Shown: positions 10,314 to 18,884 of the stretch, piece after piece | Position numbering within the stretch: position 1 is the stretch's first letter | How the letters are laid out: each line of letters begins with the position of its first letter | NCBI GenBank assembly: GCA_028687755.1 | Contig: JAQTZL010000004.1 | Location: forward strand, 168,401-232,400 | DNA length: 64,000 nt | Direction: 5' to 3' | Source of the DNA: Candidatus Nanopelagicales bacterium | Lineage (GTDB): Bacteria; Actinomycetota; Actinomycetes; S36-B12 | Made by a program: the position numbers and the translations under genes | The notes under the pieces: generated by a model | Seen by the model: only the letters and a program-made list of their open reading frames with translations | Told to the model about the DNA's origin: nothing | The model's database searches: none

Positions 10314-11006
10314 TTACTTCGCAGTAGCTCGATCAATGCCACGCTGGCCTTCTCGCCGAGCAACGCTTGAGATTCCAGGATTGCGATCAATGAAAGCCTG
10401 AACATCGGCTGGCCAATAAGCGGAAGCATCTCGAAGTGCCCACCCGATTGCTTTAGCGATCCAAAAGTTCTTCTCGGTGATGTGTTGTTCGCACATAGCA
10501 AAGAGCAAATTAAGATCGGTGTTATCGCGATTGCCGCGTTGATGCTGAATGGCTGTGCGAACTAACCAAATGTTGTCGGCCTCTATCCATTCCCACATGG
10601 TGTCTACCAGTTCAGGGTGTTGACGGATAAGTGGGTTGACCGCATTTGAGTTCAGGGCGTCGATGGTGTCCCACCAGGATTTCTCAATAACGAGATCCTT
10701 AAGGGGATGAATCAGGAAGTCCGCGCTGCGCTGCTGCTTATTCCAGGCCAGCAGGTCGCAAGCTGCGTATTGATATTCACGCTCGGGTAACTTCCACATG
10801 GCCGAACAAAACTTTGCAAGGTTGATTTCATCAAGTGGCTGCAAAGGTTTCCACACGGCTTTGAGTGCTGCTCGCCGAGGCACAGTTGAGATACCAATGA
10901 ACGGTGCAATATTTTTCATGTAGTTCGCTGCACCCTCAGCGGTGTTGGGATCACCAAGAGGAGCGAACGCTTCCTTGGTGGCCTTAACCCAAACGCGGTA
11001 AGTCAT
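10314..11006 (-). CDS. AlkD-like DNA alkylation repair protein
   Basis: A 230-residue alpha-helical HEAT-like protein of the DNA alkylation repair family. Conserved stretches include GISTVPRRA, the LAKFCSAMWKLPEREYQYAACDLL helix pair region, KSWWDTIDAL and FWIAKAIGWALRDAS, matching AlkD-type glycosylases that remove N3/N7 alkylpurines. The start is set at ATG 11006 (MTYRVWVKATKE); this overlaps the upstream sulfotransferase stop by 23 bases, pointing to a two-gene transcript. A longer frame up to 11078 would overlap the neighbour deeply and lacks a ribosome site. Catalytic activity is inferred from family resemblance only. Confidence 0.85.
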   Translation of the reverse strand: MTYRVWVKATKEAFAPLGDPNTAEGAANYMKNIAPFIGISTVPRRAALKAVWKPLQPLDEINLAKFCSAMWKLPEREYQYAACDLLAWNKQQRSADFLIHPLKDLVIEKSWWDTIDALNSNAVNPLIRQHPELVDTMWEWIEADNIWLVRTAIQHQRGNRDNTDLNLLFAMCEQHITEKNFWIAKAIGWALRDASAYWPADVQAFIDRNPGISSVARREGQRGIDRATAK

Positions 11007-11763
11007 AACCAAAGGCCTTGTAGTCAGAGGCGTATGCGTCAGCAACCTTGGCAAGTAATTCAGGGGTGTAGTGCTCATTCATATGTGACCCAGCGTGCGT
11101 GGCCTTCTTGCAGAAGAAGTCTTCCTTCAGTCCGGGCGCTCCAGTGAGCTTGCCAAGTAGATCCCATGAATTTTCAAGTTCTTCGAGGTGGATCAACGCA
11201 TTGAACTTAAAGAGATCAAATCCGATGTGATCTGTTTGGCGGCGCCAATGTGGATCTTGCTGACGCGAAGGAAGTGCACACACCACATCGATGAAGTCTG
11301 CGAAGGAAATGTCTTTTGGTTCTTCAGGTGCGCGACCTTGTTCCTTCAAGATCTCAAAGATTGGTTCGGCCTGTTGCAAACCCTGCGTTATTTTTTCTAG
11401 CCAACCTGAAAGTAAACGTGACGCGGGTTCACGCACTACTGCAAACCGAGTGAATTTGCGGCTGGTGAGCACATCTTCAAGTTCATCGTTAGGTAGTTGA
11501 TAGGGCTTAATGAAGGGTGTCGCATTTTTGCGCTGATGTGGGTTGTCTTGCACAAGTTCCACAAGTGATTCATTGAAGCGTGCTGCTTCAAGGCCACCAA
11601 GGGTTGACTTCATGGTTCCGCAACCAGCTTTTGGAACCTCGAAGTAGATGTATTTGTTCACGAGCGAAATATTCACGTGGTTATTGACCGAGCGCCAACC
11701 CATTGATTGCACATATTTACCAGTGGTTTTACCGAGGTCGCGAACAGCGGGACGGCGGTCCAT
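10984..11763 (-). CDS. Sulfotransferase family 2 domain protein
   Basis: 259 residues. The PAPS 5'-phosphosulfate loop is visible as YFEVPKAGCGTMKSTL, and the 3'-phosphate region as FAVVREPASRLLSGWLEK, a typical arrangement for family 2 (carbohydrate) sulfotransferases. The protein would transfer sulfate from PAPS to a glycan or small molecule; the acceptor is unknown. ATG 11763 has AAGGAG 8 bases upstream. It leads the alkylation-repair gene in an overlapping pair, a combination with no obvious shared pathway. No membrane helix is apparent, so it is probably cytoplasmic. Confidence 0.82.
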   Translation of the reverse strand: MDRRPAVRDLGKTTGKYVQSMGWRSVNNHVNISLVNKYIYFEVPKAGCGTMKSTLGGLEAARFNESLVELVQDNPHQRKNATPFIKPYQLPNDELEDVLTSRKFTRFAVVREPASRLLSGWLEKITQGLQQAEPIFEILKEQGRAPEEPKDISFADFIDVVCALPSRQQDPHWRRQTDHIGFDLFKFNALIHLEELENSWDLLGKLTGAPGLKEDFFCKKATHAGSHMNEHYTPELLAKVADAYASDYKAFGYDLPRLG

Positions 11764-11799
11764 ACCTGTTACTCCTTAAGGCTCGGTGGAAGGTGAAGG

Positions 11800-12723
11800 T
11801 TAACGAAGATTTGCAGAGACTGGAGAGGTAAGCGTCAGCAGTGTTGCTTCTGGTCGGCAAGCAAAACGAAATGGTGCATAAGGGGACGTGCCGCACCCAG
11901 CAGATACATGCAGCGGAGCAACGTGCCAGCTGCCATCAGCGCTGAGCACGTCGTATTCACTCAATCCGCGTGCCTGTGATCGATCAAGATCGCAGTTGGT
12001 GACCAATGCACCGACTCCGGGAACGCGTAATTGACCCCCGTGCGTGTGACCAGCAAGTACGAGATCAGCACCATCACCAATAAAGCCATCAAGTACACGG
12101 CGGTAAGGCGCATGCACCACCCCGAGGGCTAAGTCAGCGGAAGTATCGAAAGCTCCTGCGACTTGGTCATAGCGATCGCGGCTGATGTGCGGATCATCAA
12201 CGCCGCGGACATCAAGGGTTCGACCGTCTGCAGTGACCATCGCGGAAGTGTTGGAAAGATCGAGCCAGCCGTTGTCTTGTAGACCATCAACAAGATCGTG
12301 CCATGGAAGCATTGGCCGGGTTGGTTCAAGCTGTGAAGGCCCCTGGAAGTATTTCGCTGGGTTAATAGGCCGTGGCGCGAAGTAGTCGTTGCTACCAAGG
12401 ACAAAGACACCAGGGATGTCGAAGAGTGGATCAAGACTGTCGAGTATGTGTGGGATGGCATCGAGGTGCGCCAAGAAATCACCAGTGACGACAACGAGAT
12501 CTGGATTGGTATCGCGAAGTGAGTGCAGCCATTCATGCTTTTTTGTTTGACCTGGGATGAAGTGCAAATCGGATAGATGCAGGATTCGCAGATCAGATTG
12601 ACCAAGTGGAAGCACCGTGACTTCTTTGTGACGCAACGTGAACTGCTGGGCTTCCCAGTAGGCATAGGCCAAGCCGGCCGCACCAATTGCCGCAGTGCCC
12701 ACCAACTTCTTGCCAAGTCCCAT
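11800..12723 (-). CDS. Membrane-anchored calcineurin-like metallophosphoesterase
   Basis: 307 residues with an N-terminal hydrophobic helix (about 7-20) followed by a metallophosphoesterase domain. Metal-binding motifs run in order: LHLSDLHF, VVVTGDFL, LGSNDYF and AGHTHGGQ. The pattern resembles YkuE/YaeI-type enzymes in which the catalytic domain lies near the membrane; some act on lipid or nucleotide phosphate. ATG 12723 is chosen because the reading frame upstream is the antisense of the divergent YqeY gene. Only a weak AAGG lies close to the ATG. The 61-base space to the divergent gene must hold both promoters. Confidence 0.88.
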   Translation of the reverse strand: MGLGKKLVGTAAIGAAGLAYAYWEAQQFTLRHKEVTVLPLGQSDLRILHLSDLHFIPGQTKKHEWLHSLRDTNPDLVVVTGDFLAHLDAIPHILDSLDPLFDIPGVFVLGSNDYFAPRPINPAKYFQGPSQLEPTRPMLPWHDLVDGLQDNGWLDLSNTSAMVTADGRTLDVRGVDDPHISRDRYDQVAGAFDTSADLALGVVHAPYRRVLDGFIGDGADLVLAGHTHGGQLRVPGVGALVTNCDLDRSQARGLSEYDVLSADGSWHVAPLHVSAGCGTSPYAPFRFACRPEATLLTLTSPVSANLR

Positions 12724-12784
12724 ACCTTGATCGTCCCATCCCAAAGCGGTTCCCACCAATTGGGTTCTAGGCCACAATGGATCC

Positions 12785-13252
12785 ATGACTTCCCTGAAGG
12801 AACAGCTCCACGCAGACCTGACCGCATCGATCAAGGCTCGAGACGCCTTGACCTCATCCACCCTGCGGATGGCTCTCACCGCTGTGTCCAATGAAGAGGT
12901 CTCGGGCAAGGAAGCCCGCGTGCTCAGCGACGATGACGTATTGACCGTGCTTGGCCGTGAGGCAAAGAAGCGCAAGGAAGCCGCCCAGGCGTATGACGAT
13001 GCCCAACGTCCAGAACTTGCCGATAAGGAGCGCGAAGAGCTCGGTGTGCTGGAGAAGTACCTGCCTGCCTCATTGAGTGACACAGATATCCGGGCGATCA
13101 TCGCTGCCGCAGTCGCTGAAGTTCAAGCCGGCCCAGCCACTGGTGGAGCTGCCCTTGGCGCAGTGATGAAGCTGGTCCAGCCGCAGGTCAAGGGTCGTGC
13201 CGACGGTGGCTTCGTGGCCGCCGAGGTGAAATCCGCCCTCGGAATGGGATAA
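12785..13252 (+). CDS. GatB/YqeY domain protein
   Basis: 155 residues, helical, matching the stand-alone YqeY family: MTSLKEQLHADLTASIKARD, the AKKRKEAAQAYDDAQRPELA segment, LEKYLPASLSD and the C-terminal GRADGGFVAAEV motif. YqeY is homologous to the tRNA-binding tail of the GatB amidotransferase subunit; its function in bacteria is not settled, possibly tRNA-dependent amidotransfer or tRNA binding. No ribosome site is seen; CACAAT lies 6 bases before the ATG, so a leaderless transcript is possible. Divergent from the metallophosphoesterase. Confidence 0.9.
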   Translation: MTSLKEQLHADLTASIKARDALTSSTLRMALTAVSNEEVSGKEARVLSDDDVLTVLGREAKKRKEAAQAYDDAQRPELADKEREELGVLEKYLPASLSDTDIRAIIAAAVAEVQAGPATGGAALGAVMKLVQPQVKGRADGGFVAAEVKSALGMG

Positions 13253-13379
13253 ATTCTTTCACCGCTTATAGTCATAACGAACTATTACTAAATAGTCCTT
13301 ACGAACCTATTGTGCTGGGTCGCACCTGCGTAAGTTCTCGTACACAGATGAACAGCAGTTCACCCGAAAAGGTGAGCTC

Positions 13380-13709
13380 ATGCGCAAAAGGGGAATTTCG
13401 CAGATGACTTTTGACACTGACTGGGCCGCAAACGCCGCTTGTAAAACTGCAGATCCCGACATGCTCTTTGTTCAGGGCGCAGCCCAAAACCGTGTCAAGC
13501 AAATCTGTGCTGGTTGCGTTGTTCGCACTGAGTGCCTTGCTGATGCTCTCGACAACCGCGTTGAGTTCGGTGTGTGGGGTGGAATGACCGAGCGCGAGCG
13601 GCGTGCGCTCCTTCGCCGTCGTCCAAATGTGTCTTCATGGAGCATGTTGTTGCAGAACGCCAGCGATGACTACACACGCGGGTCTCAGGTTGTTGCACGC
13701 GTTTCCTAA
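13380..13709 (+). CDS. wblA: WhiB-family iron-sulfur regulator, WblA/WhiB4 type
   Basis: 109 residues with four cysteines that ligate a [4Fe-4S] cluster (AACKTADPD, ICAGCVVRTECLADAL), then the GVWGGMTERERRALLRR turn and basic helix that contact sigma factor and DNA. The DNRVEFGVWGGM stretch and the adjacent pair of ArsA-like ATPases match WhiB4 of M. tuberculosis and WblA of Streptomyces, regulators of redox stress and development. Two starts are possible: ATG 13380 (GGTGAG close by) and ATG 13404 (AAGGGGA, 9-base spacing). The 127-base upstream region has a small inverted repeat ACTATT/AATAGT at 13281-13296, suggesting a regulated leader. Confidence 0.92.
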   Translation: MRKRGISQMTFDTDWAANAACKTADPDMLFVQGAAQNRVKQICAGCVVRTECLADALDNRVEFGVWGGMTERERRALLRRRPNVSSWSMLLQNASDDYTRGSQVVARVS

Positions 13710-14851
13710 TTCGCGAGTAACACACCAATTTCACGCAAGCCATCAAGATCATGCACGTCTTGAGCAAGCGCTCGCACTGAGGTCACTCGAATTCCAGGAT
13801 GAGCTGCGGTGAAGCGGTTCGCAAATTCCGCTTGACGCTCGACTTGTGAGACTCGTTGCGCATGAAGTTCCAAGAGCGATGCAGCCAGCTTGCTTGATGC
13901 ATCCCCTTGCACCAGACCTTGTGCCGCAGCAAGTGCTTGTTCGCGCGTGACTTCAGGCATGGTTACTTCAGTAACTCGATTCAGCACCAGGCCGGCAAGT
14001 GGCATCTGATCAGCATTCAAGCGTTCAACGAAAAACGAAGCTTCTCGAATCGCATCAGCTTCTGGTGCTGCAATGACAATGAATGAAGTGTGGCCATCCT
14101 TCAACAGTGCATACGTTGCATCCGCGCGTTCACGGAAGCCACCGAAGGTACTGTCAATCGCAGCTACGAAAGCGCCCACATCGTTGAGTACTTGTGATCC
14201 GAGAATCTTTGACAGTGCACTCGTGAAAAAGCCAAAGCCAACCGCTGCGAGTTTGCCGATTCCGCGCCCAGCGCCTCGAGCTGGTGCGGCAAGAATGCGA
14301 ATGAACTTGCCATCTAAGAAGGAACCCAATCGCGCGGGTGCATCAAGGAAATCAAGAGCGCTACGCGAAGGGGGAGTATCTACAACAATCAAGTCCCACG
14401 TTCCATCAACTTGAGCCTGGGTATGCAATTGCCCAAGTTTTTCCATGGCCATGTATTCCTGGGTTCCAGCGAATGAAGAAGAAAGTGATTGATAGAAAGG
14501 GTTATTGAGGATCGCTTGAGCACGTGCGGGATCTGAATGCCCTTCAACAACTTCATCAAAGGTGCGTTTCATATCAAGCATCATCGCGTCCAAAGACCCG
14601 GTGCCTTGGATGCCTTCTACAGGGCGTGGAGAGTTATCAAGATGTTCGATGCCCATCGCTTGAGCTAATCGTCGTGCTGGGTCAATCGTGAGCACGCATA
14701 CTTTTCGTCCACGTTCAGCTGCGCGAAGTGCTATCGCGGCAGCTGTGGTGGTTTTACCAACACCACCAGAGCCCGTGCACACGATGATGTGAATATCTGG
14801 ATTGAGCAGTACGTCATCGAGATACAGCTGTGGAGCACTCGCTACTTTCAT
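13706..14851 (-). CDS. ArsA/Get3-like ATPase (Rv3680 type)
   Basis: 381 residues with the deviant Walker A GSGGVGKTTTAAA, switch motif LTIDPARRLAQAMG, and VVDTPPSRSALDFLDAP. It belongs to the ArsA-like anion transporter/Get3 group. In M. tuberculosis the paired homologues Rv3679-Rv3680 next to whiB4 form a complex tied to redox and glycerol metabolism stress; that function is taken from there and not shown here. The gene runs convergent with wblA and its start overlaps the upstream ATPase gene by ATGA, so both are made together. Confidence 0.9.
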   Translation of the reverse strand: MKVASAPQLYLDDVLLNPDIHIIVCTGSGGVGKTTTAAAIALRAAERGRKVCVLTIDPARRLAQAMGIEHLDNSPRPVEGIQGTGSLDAMMLDMKRTFDEVVEGHSDPARAQAILNNPFYQSLSSSFAGTQEYMAMEKLGQLHTQAQVDGTWDLIVVDTPPSRSALDFLDAPARLGSFLDGKFIRILAAPARGAGRGIGKLAAVGFGFFTSALSKILGSQVLNDVGAFVAAIDSTFGGFRERADATYALLKDGHTSFIVIAAPEADAIREASFFVERLNADQMPLAGLVLNRVTEVTMPEVTREQALAAAQGLVQGDASSKLAASLLELHAQRVSQVERQAEFANRFTAAHPGIRVTSVRALAQDVHDLDGLREIGVLLAN

Positions 14852-15831
14852 CGCACACCCTGCTCAAACATGGCATCTGCGAGCAGATACAAACTACCAA
14901 GGTCAATACCACGGGAAATCAAGGGAAGCGAAATTGTCTGAAGTCCGAGAGCCTCGATGCGTGTGCGTTCACGTGTTTCCAGATCTGAGCGATCTACATG
15001 GTCTTGGGCCTCTTGTAACAGGGCAGTAGCGAGAACTTCGGGATCTTGATGGATACCAGCGGAAACAGCGATCTCACTGATTTTCTTCATGCCAAGGGTG
15101 CCTTTGCGAATCTTGGCCATCTGTTTTTCATCAAGAAGTGCATCGCGCACCATGTTGATAAAGATTGCGCCAACGGGGAGTTCGGCTGCGCGCAGTTGCG
15201 CAACGCCATCAATGGTTTCTTGAACCGGCATTTCTTCGAGCAAAGTCACAAGATGGACCGACGTCTGCGGTGATCCAATAACTCCCATCACCATTTCAGC
15301 ATGTCGATGGATGGGGCCCGTTTTCGCCAAAGCAGAAACTTGTGAAGTGACATTGAGAAATTGTTCAATGCGCCCAGTTGGTGGAGCATCAATAACGACA
15401 GCGTCATAGGCATTGTCAGCTCGCTTGGTTTTCCGGCGCACTAATTCGCAGGCTTTGCCGGTCAGCAACACGTCGCGCAGGCCAGGGGCCAAGGTGGTGG
15501 CGAAATCAATAGCGCCCATCTTGCGCAGTGCAGATCCAGCACGACCTAGGTTGTAGAAGGTTGCGAGGTAGTCCACGAGTGCTTCATCGGCATCCACGGC
15601 CAGTGCCCACACTTCTCCATCACCTGGAGCAATAGCGATCCGGCGTTCTTCGTACGGCAGGGGAGCGGTGTCAAAGAGTTGGGCGATGCCTTGGCGGCCT
15701 TCAACTTCCATGAGCAAGGTGCGTTTGCCTTCGCGGGCCAAATTGATCGCCAAAGCCGCAGCGACGGTGGTTTTCCCTGCCCCACCTTTACCGGAAACCA
15801 CGTGCAGCGCAGTGCCCGACCAATTGACCAT
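14848..15831 (-). CDS. ArsA/Get3-like ATPase (Rv3679 type)
   Basis: 327 residues. Walker A VSGKGGAGKTTVAAAL has the signature lysine of the deviant motif; LLMEVEGRQGIAQLFD and VVIDAPPTGRIEQFL are the switch regions. It is the first gene of the two-ATPase operon and overlaps the second by 4 bases. The conserved order wbl, ATPase 2, ATPase 1, DUF4177-like, ridA is the same as in Streptomyces. ATG 15831 lies 60 bases from the divergent small gene at 15892. Membrane protein insertion (as in Get3) is not supported by any tail-anchor partner nearby. Confidence 0.9.
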   Translation of the reverse strand: MVNWSGTALHVVSGKGGAGKTTVAAALAINLAREGKRTLLMEVEGRQGIAQLFDTAPLPYEERRIAIAPGDGEVWALAVDADEALVDYLATFYNLGRAGSALRKMGAIDFATTLAPGLRDVLLTGKACELVRRKTKRADNAYDAVVIDAPPTGRIEQFLNVTSQVSALAKTGPIHRHAEMVMGVIGSPQTSVHLVTLLEEMPVQETIDGVAQLRAAELPVGAIFINMVRDALLDEKQMAKIRKGTLGMKKISEIAVSAGIHQDPEVLATALLQEAQDHVDRSDLETRERTRIEALGLQTISLPLISRGIDLGSLYLLADAMFEQGVR

Positions 15832-15891
15832 CTCTCCAGCGTAATCTCAACTGCCGTTCGAAGCGCAGGTCGCACTCGCTAGGGTCATTCC

Positions 15892-16050
15892 ATGACCAAA
15901 TGGGAATACGCCACCGCACCGCTCCTCATTCACGCCACCAAGCAGATTCTTGATAACTGGGGTCTGGATGGCTGGGAATTGGTGCAGGTTGTGCCGGGCC
16001 AAAATGCCGAACAACTTGTGGCTTACTTCAAGCGCCCGCTGGCTGGATAA
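15892..16050 (+). CDS. Conserved 52-residue protein, DUF4177-like
   Basis: A short gene starting MTKWEYATAPLLIHATKQ and continuing ILDNWGLDGWELVQVVPG, ending KRPLAG. The W-E-Y start and DGWELV core are typical of DUF4177-like small beta-strand proteins. A protein of this size lies at the same place between the ArsA-like ATPases and ridA in Mycobacterium (Rv3678A) and Streptomyces. ATG 15892 lacks a clear ribosome site. The next gene's AAGGAG overlaps the stop codon, so it is probably co-transcribed with ridA. Function unknown. Confidence 0.85.
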   Translation: MTKWEYATAPLLIHATKQILDNWGLDGWELVQVVPGQNAEQLVAYFKRPLAG

Positions 16051-16062
16051 GGAGCATTACGC

Positions 16063-16524
16063 ATGTCTGTTGAAAGTCGTTTGGCTGAAATCGGCTTGAC
16101 CCTTCCGGAAATCGCTGTACCGGTGGCGGCATATGTGCCAGCAGTGCGCAGCGGAAATCTGATCTTCCTATCGGGCCAACTACCTATGGTCAATGGCGAA
16201 TTGCCACAGACTGGCAAGGTTGGCGGCACCGTGACTCCTGATGAGGCTCATGAGCTCGCGAAGATTTGTGCACTCAATGGCATTGCTGCGGTTAAGGGTT
16301 TAATCGGCGATCTTGAGAAGGTTGTGCGCATTGTGAAGGTCACCGGTTTCGTTGCCAGTGTTCCTGACTTTGTATCAGCTCCAATCGTGGTCAATGGTGC
16401 AAGCAATGTGTTGTTGCAGGCGTTCGGCGACAAGGGTGTTCATGCCCGATCATCGCTTGGTGTTGCAGCACTTCCACTTGATGCGCCAGTTGAGGTCGAG
16501 CTCATTGTCGAGGTCTCTGAATAG
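16063..16524 (+). CDS. ridA: RidA/YjgF family enamine deaminase
   Basis: 153 residues, N-terminal SVESRLAEIGLTLPE and the family core AVRSGNLIFLSGQLP, then ARSSLGVAALPLDAPVEVE with the arginine that contacts the substrate carboxylate. RidA hydrolyses reactive 2-aminoacrylate-type enamines. It is longer than the typical 130 residues because of the N-terminal segment, as is common in actinobacterial members at this locus. AAGGAG ends 9 bases before ATG 16063. Overlaps the Nudix gene by one base. Confidence 0.9.
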   Translation: MSVESRLAEIGLTLPEIAVPVAAYVPAVRSGNLIFLSGQLPMVNGELPQTGKVGGTVTPDEAHELAKICALNGIAAVKGLIGDLEKVVRIVKVTGFVASVPDFVSAPIVVNGASNVLLQAFGDKGVHARSSLGVAALPLDAPVEVELIVEVSE

Positions 16525-17297
16525 TGACTCGGGATTTTCCCGAGTACGCCCTTGAGCGCGCTCGCGAATTAGCGAACGGCTCTGCTACCTGGGAACCCAT
16601 CACTCCACGCGCCGCATCCACAGTGTTGCTGTTGCGTGAAACAGGCCATGGGCTTGAGACCTACATGATGTGCCGTGCAAGCACCATGGCTTTTGCTGCG
16701 AGTGCCTATGTATTTCCAGGCGGTCGCCTAGACCCAGAGGATTATGAGCGCGGGCAGACTCTGGATGATGAAGTCATCAACTTAGCTTCGCTGTCAGTTC
16801 GCATGAGCGCCGATCCCGCTCAAACCCGTGGCTTGCTTCTGTGTGCGGTGCGTGAGCTTGAAGAAGAAGCTGGCGTCATTGTGGATCCACATGCGTTGGT
16901 GCTACTTGATCATTGGGTGACTCCCGAATGGGAAAAGCTGCGCTACGACGTACGTTTTTTCATCACGCACATGCCAGAGGATCAAATTGCTCAGCCGCAT
17001 GGAACTGAAGCCGTCGAAGCGCGATGGATATCGCCGAGTGCGGCCATTGCCGAAGCAGACGAAGGCAAAATCTTGCTGATGGCGCCTACTCGCGCAGCAC
17101 TCGAGCACCTGCTGGAACACAGCGAGATCGCAACGCTGGTTGCCGCTACTGATGCGCGCGACATTGTGCCGCGCATGGATCGATTGCAAATCGAAGCCGA
17201 TGGCTACGAACACTGGACGATCGTCCACGATCGAACTGGCGAAATTTTGGAACGTGATCGCCCAGTACCACCAGTTGAAGCAACGGGTACGCCATGA
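16524..17297 (+). CDS. Nudix hydrolase
   Basis: 257 residues. The Nudix box is split by an insertion but its core CAVRELEEEAGVIV is intact (RExxEExG). Preceding motifs RAASTVLLLRETG and YVFPGGRLDPED are typical of NUDT19-like/CoA-type Nudix proteins. It would hydrolyse a nucleoside diphosphate derivative; substrate unknown. GTG start at 16524 overlaps the ridA stop by one base, and its own stop overlaps the next gene by ATGA, so ridA, this gene and the metallo-beta-lactamase gene form one coupled unit, the same as in Streptomyces. Confidence 0.88.
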   Translation: MTRDFPEYALERARELANGSATWEPITPRAASTVLLLRETGHGLETYMMCRASTMAFAASAYVFPGGRLDPEDYERGQTLDDEVINLASLSVRMSADPAQTRGLLLCAVRELEEEAGVIVDPHALVLLDHWVTPEWEKLRYDVRFFITHMPEDQIAQPHGTEAVEARWISPSAAIAEADEGKILLMAPTRAALEHLLEHSEIATLVAATDARDIVPRMDRLQIEADGYEHWTIVHDRTGEILERDRPVPPVEATGTP

Positions 17298-18178
17298 GTG
17301 GCCGCCCGCTCCCGTTTATTGGTTCAAAAGATGATTGGGATGGCGGCTCAGTAACTGATAGCGCCGTGTGCGTTCTGGCTCACAACGCTGGTGCTTGGAC
17401 TCTTGATGGAACGAACACCTGGTTACTGCACGTGCCTGGGACCTCGAAATGCATCGTGATTGATCCAGGACCCAACGAAAAGAGTCACTTCAAAGCGATT
17501 ATCGCTGCAGCGGCGTTACGCGACTGTGAAGTCGGTGCTGTCATCCTGACGCATGGTCATTCAGATCACTCTGCTGGAGCAAAGGGTTTAGCGGAACTCA
17601 CAAAGACCACTGTGCGATCTGTTGATCCGCAATTCCGCCTAGGGGATGAAGGGCTCACTACCGGCGATGTGATTGTTGTTGGTGAAACCGAGATGCATGT
17701 GGTGGCAACTCCTGGTCACTCGGCAGACAGCATGAGTTTCTTCTTGCCGCACGATAAGTCCTTGTTAACAGGCGACACGGTTCTTGGACGAGGCACGGCT
17801 GTGATTACCGTTCCCGATGGCGATCTCGGTGCGTACTTCACCAGCCTTGAGCAATTAAAAGAACTCGTGGCCAAATACGAGATTTCCTGGCTCTTGCCCG
17901 GACACGGGCCAGCGCTCACCGGGCCAACAGACATTCTTGATGCCTATGTTGATCATCGCCTTGCACGGTTAGAGGAAGTGCGTGAAGTGGTGAAGAACGG
18001 CGCGAAGAGTTCAACAGATGTATTGGATCTTGTGTATGCAGATACGCCGGAGAAATTGAAAAATGCAGCGCGTCAGTCAGTGAAAGCGCAGTTGTCGTAC
18101 TTGAAGCATCTTGGTGAGTTCACCACAGATGAGGATTTAACGAGCCCGCTTGCCCAAACGCTCGACGTCAAGGATTAA
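17294..18178 (+). CDS. Metallo-beta-lactamase fold hydrolase
   Basis: 294 residues with the metal-binding motif LTHGHSDHSAGA, the later histidines in ATPGHSADSM and LPGHGP, and the aspartate in LTGDTVLGRG. This resembles the glyoxalase II/LACTB2-like group, found at this locus in Mycobacterium (Rv3677c) and Streptomyces. The C-terminal helical part (about 230-294) is typical of LACTB2-like proteins. Substrate unknown; an endoribonuclease or thioester hydrolase is possible. The 3' end overlaps convergent crp by 42 bases. Confidence 0.88.
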   Translation: MSGRPLPFIGSKDDWDGGSVTDSAVCVLAHNAGAWTLDGTNTWLLHVPGTSKCIVIDPGPNEKSHFKAIIAAAALRDCEVGAVILTHGHSDHSAGAKGLAELTKTTVRSVDPQFRLGDEGLTTGDVIVVGETEMHVVATPGHSADSMSFFLPHDKSLLTGDTVLGRGTAVITVPDGDLGAYFTSLEQLKELVAKYEISWLLPGHGPALTGPTDILDAYVDHRLARLEEVREVVKNGAKSSTDVLDLVYADTPEKLKNAARQSVKAQLSYLKHLGEFTTDEDLTSPLAQTLDVKD

Positions 18179-18811
18179 GACCTGGCGTGATTCCAAGCGA
18201 ATCCATCCACGTTGTGCAAAGTCAGCAAGTGCTTTATTTACAGTTTCGCGTGATGCGCCAACAAGCTGTGCAAGTTCTTCTTGGGTCATGTCGTGCGTGA
18301 CCATCAAGCCATCAGGAGTGATGGTGCCGAACTTTTCACCAAGTTCCATAAGTGCTTTTGCAACACGGCCCGGAACATCTGAGAACACAAGGTCAGCCAT
18401 TGCTTCGTTCGTGCGACGCAAGCGACGCGCAAGGGCCTGAAGTAGTGCGGCGGCAACTTCTGGGCGACCAGCAAGCCATGGGCGAAGTTGATCGTTACCA
18501 AGACCAAGCACGATGGCATCGGTCAGTGCGGTTGCCGTTGAGGTGCGAGTGCCTGGGTCAAAGAGACTGAGTTCGCCAAACATTTCGGCTGGGCCAAGCA
18601 CTGCGAGCAGTGATTCGCGACCATCAACAGAAGTCTGACCGAGTTTGACCTTGCCTTCGACGATCACATACATGCGATCGCCCGGCTCGCCTTCAGCGAA
18701 CAGCACCTCGCCCTTGACCACATTGCGCTCAACTAGAGAAGCGCGAAGAGCAGCGGCACCCTCAACATCGAGGGCAGCGAAGAGCGGGGCATTCATCACG
18801 AGGTCTTCCAC
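18137..18811 (-). CDS. crp: Crp/Fnr-family cAMP receptor-type regulator
   Basis: 224 residues, the same length as M. tuberculosis Crp (Rv3676). The cyclic nucleotide-binding domain includes FAEGEPGDRMYVIVEGKVK, MFGELSLFDPG and RTSTATA. The winged helix domain has MTQEELAQLVGASRETVNKA as recognition region. It should bind cAMP and control carbon and stress genes. GTG 18811 is chosen since the protein then aligns from its first residue; AACAAT lies 6 bases upstream, so the transcript may be leaderless. A longer frame to 18850 is not supported. Shares a 73-base divergent promoter region with nth. Confidence 0.93.
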   Translation of the reverse strand: MEDLVMNAPLFAALDVEGAAALRASLVERNVVKGEVLFAEGEPGDRMYVIVEGKVKLGQTSVDGRESLLAVLGPAEMFGELSLFDPGTRTSTATALTDAIVLGLGNDQLRPWLAGRPEVAAALLQALARRLRRTNEAMADLVFSDVPGRVAKALMELGEKFGTITPDGLMVTHDMTQEELAQLVGASRETVNKALADFAQRGWIRLESRQVLILDVERLGKRAR

Positions 18812-18872
18812 AGCCCCATTGTTGCCTATAAATGAAGTGACCCGGTACACACCCTGATTACTACCTGAGACC

Positions 18873-18878
18873 TACGCT
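18873..18878 (+). promoter_or_regulatory. -10 box TACGCT for leaderless nth
   Basis: TACGCT is 6 bases before the ATG at 18885 and there is no ribosome site; the transcript probably starts at the A of ATG. Confidence 0.55.
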
Positions 18879-18884
18879 GGGGTA

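Noticed and set aside
12724..13101. N-terminal extension of the metallophosphoesterase
   Set aside because: It is antisense to the YqeY gene, Ser/Arg-rich as shadows are, and has no ribosome site.
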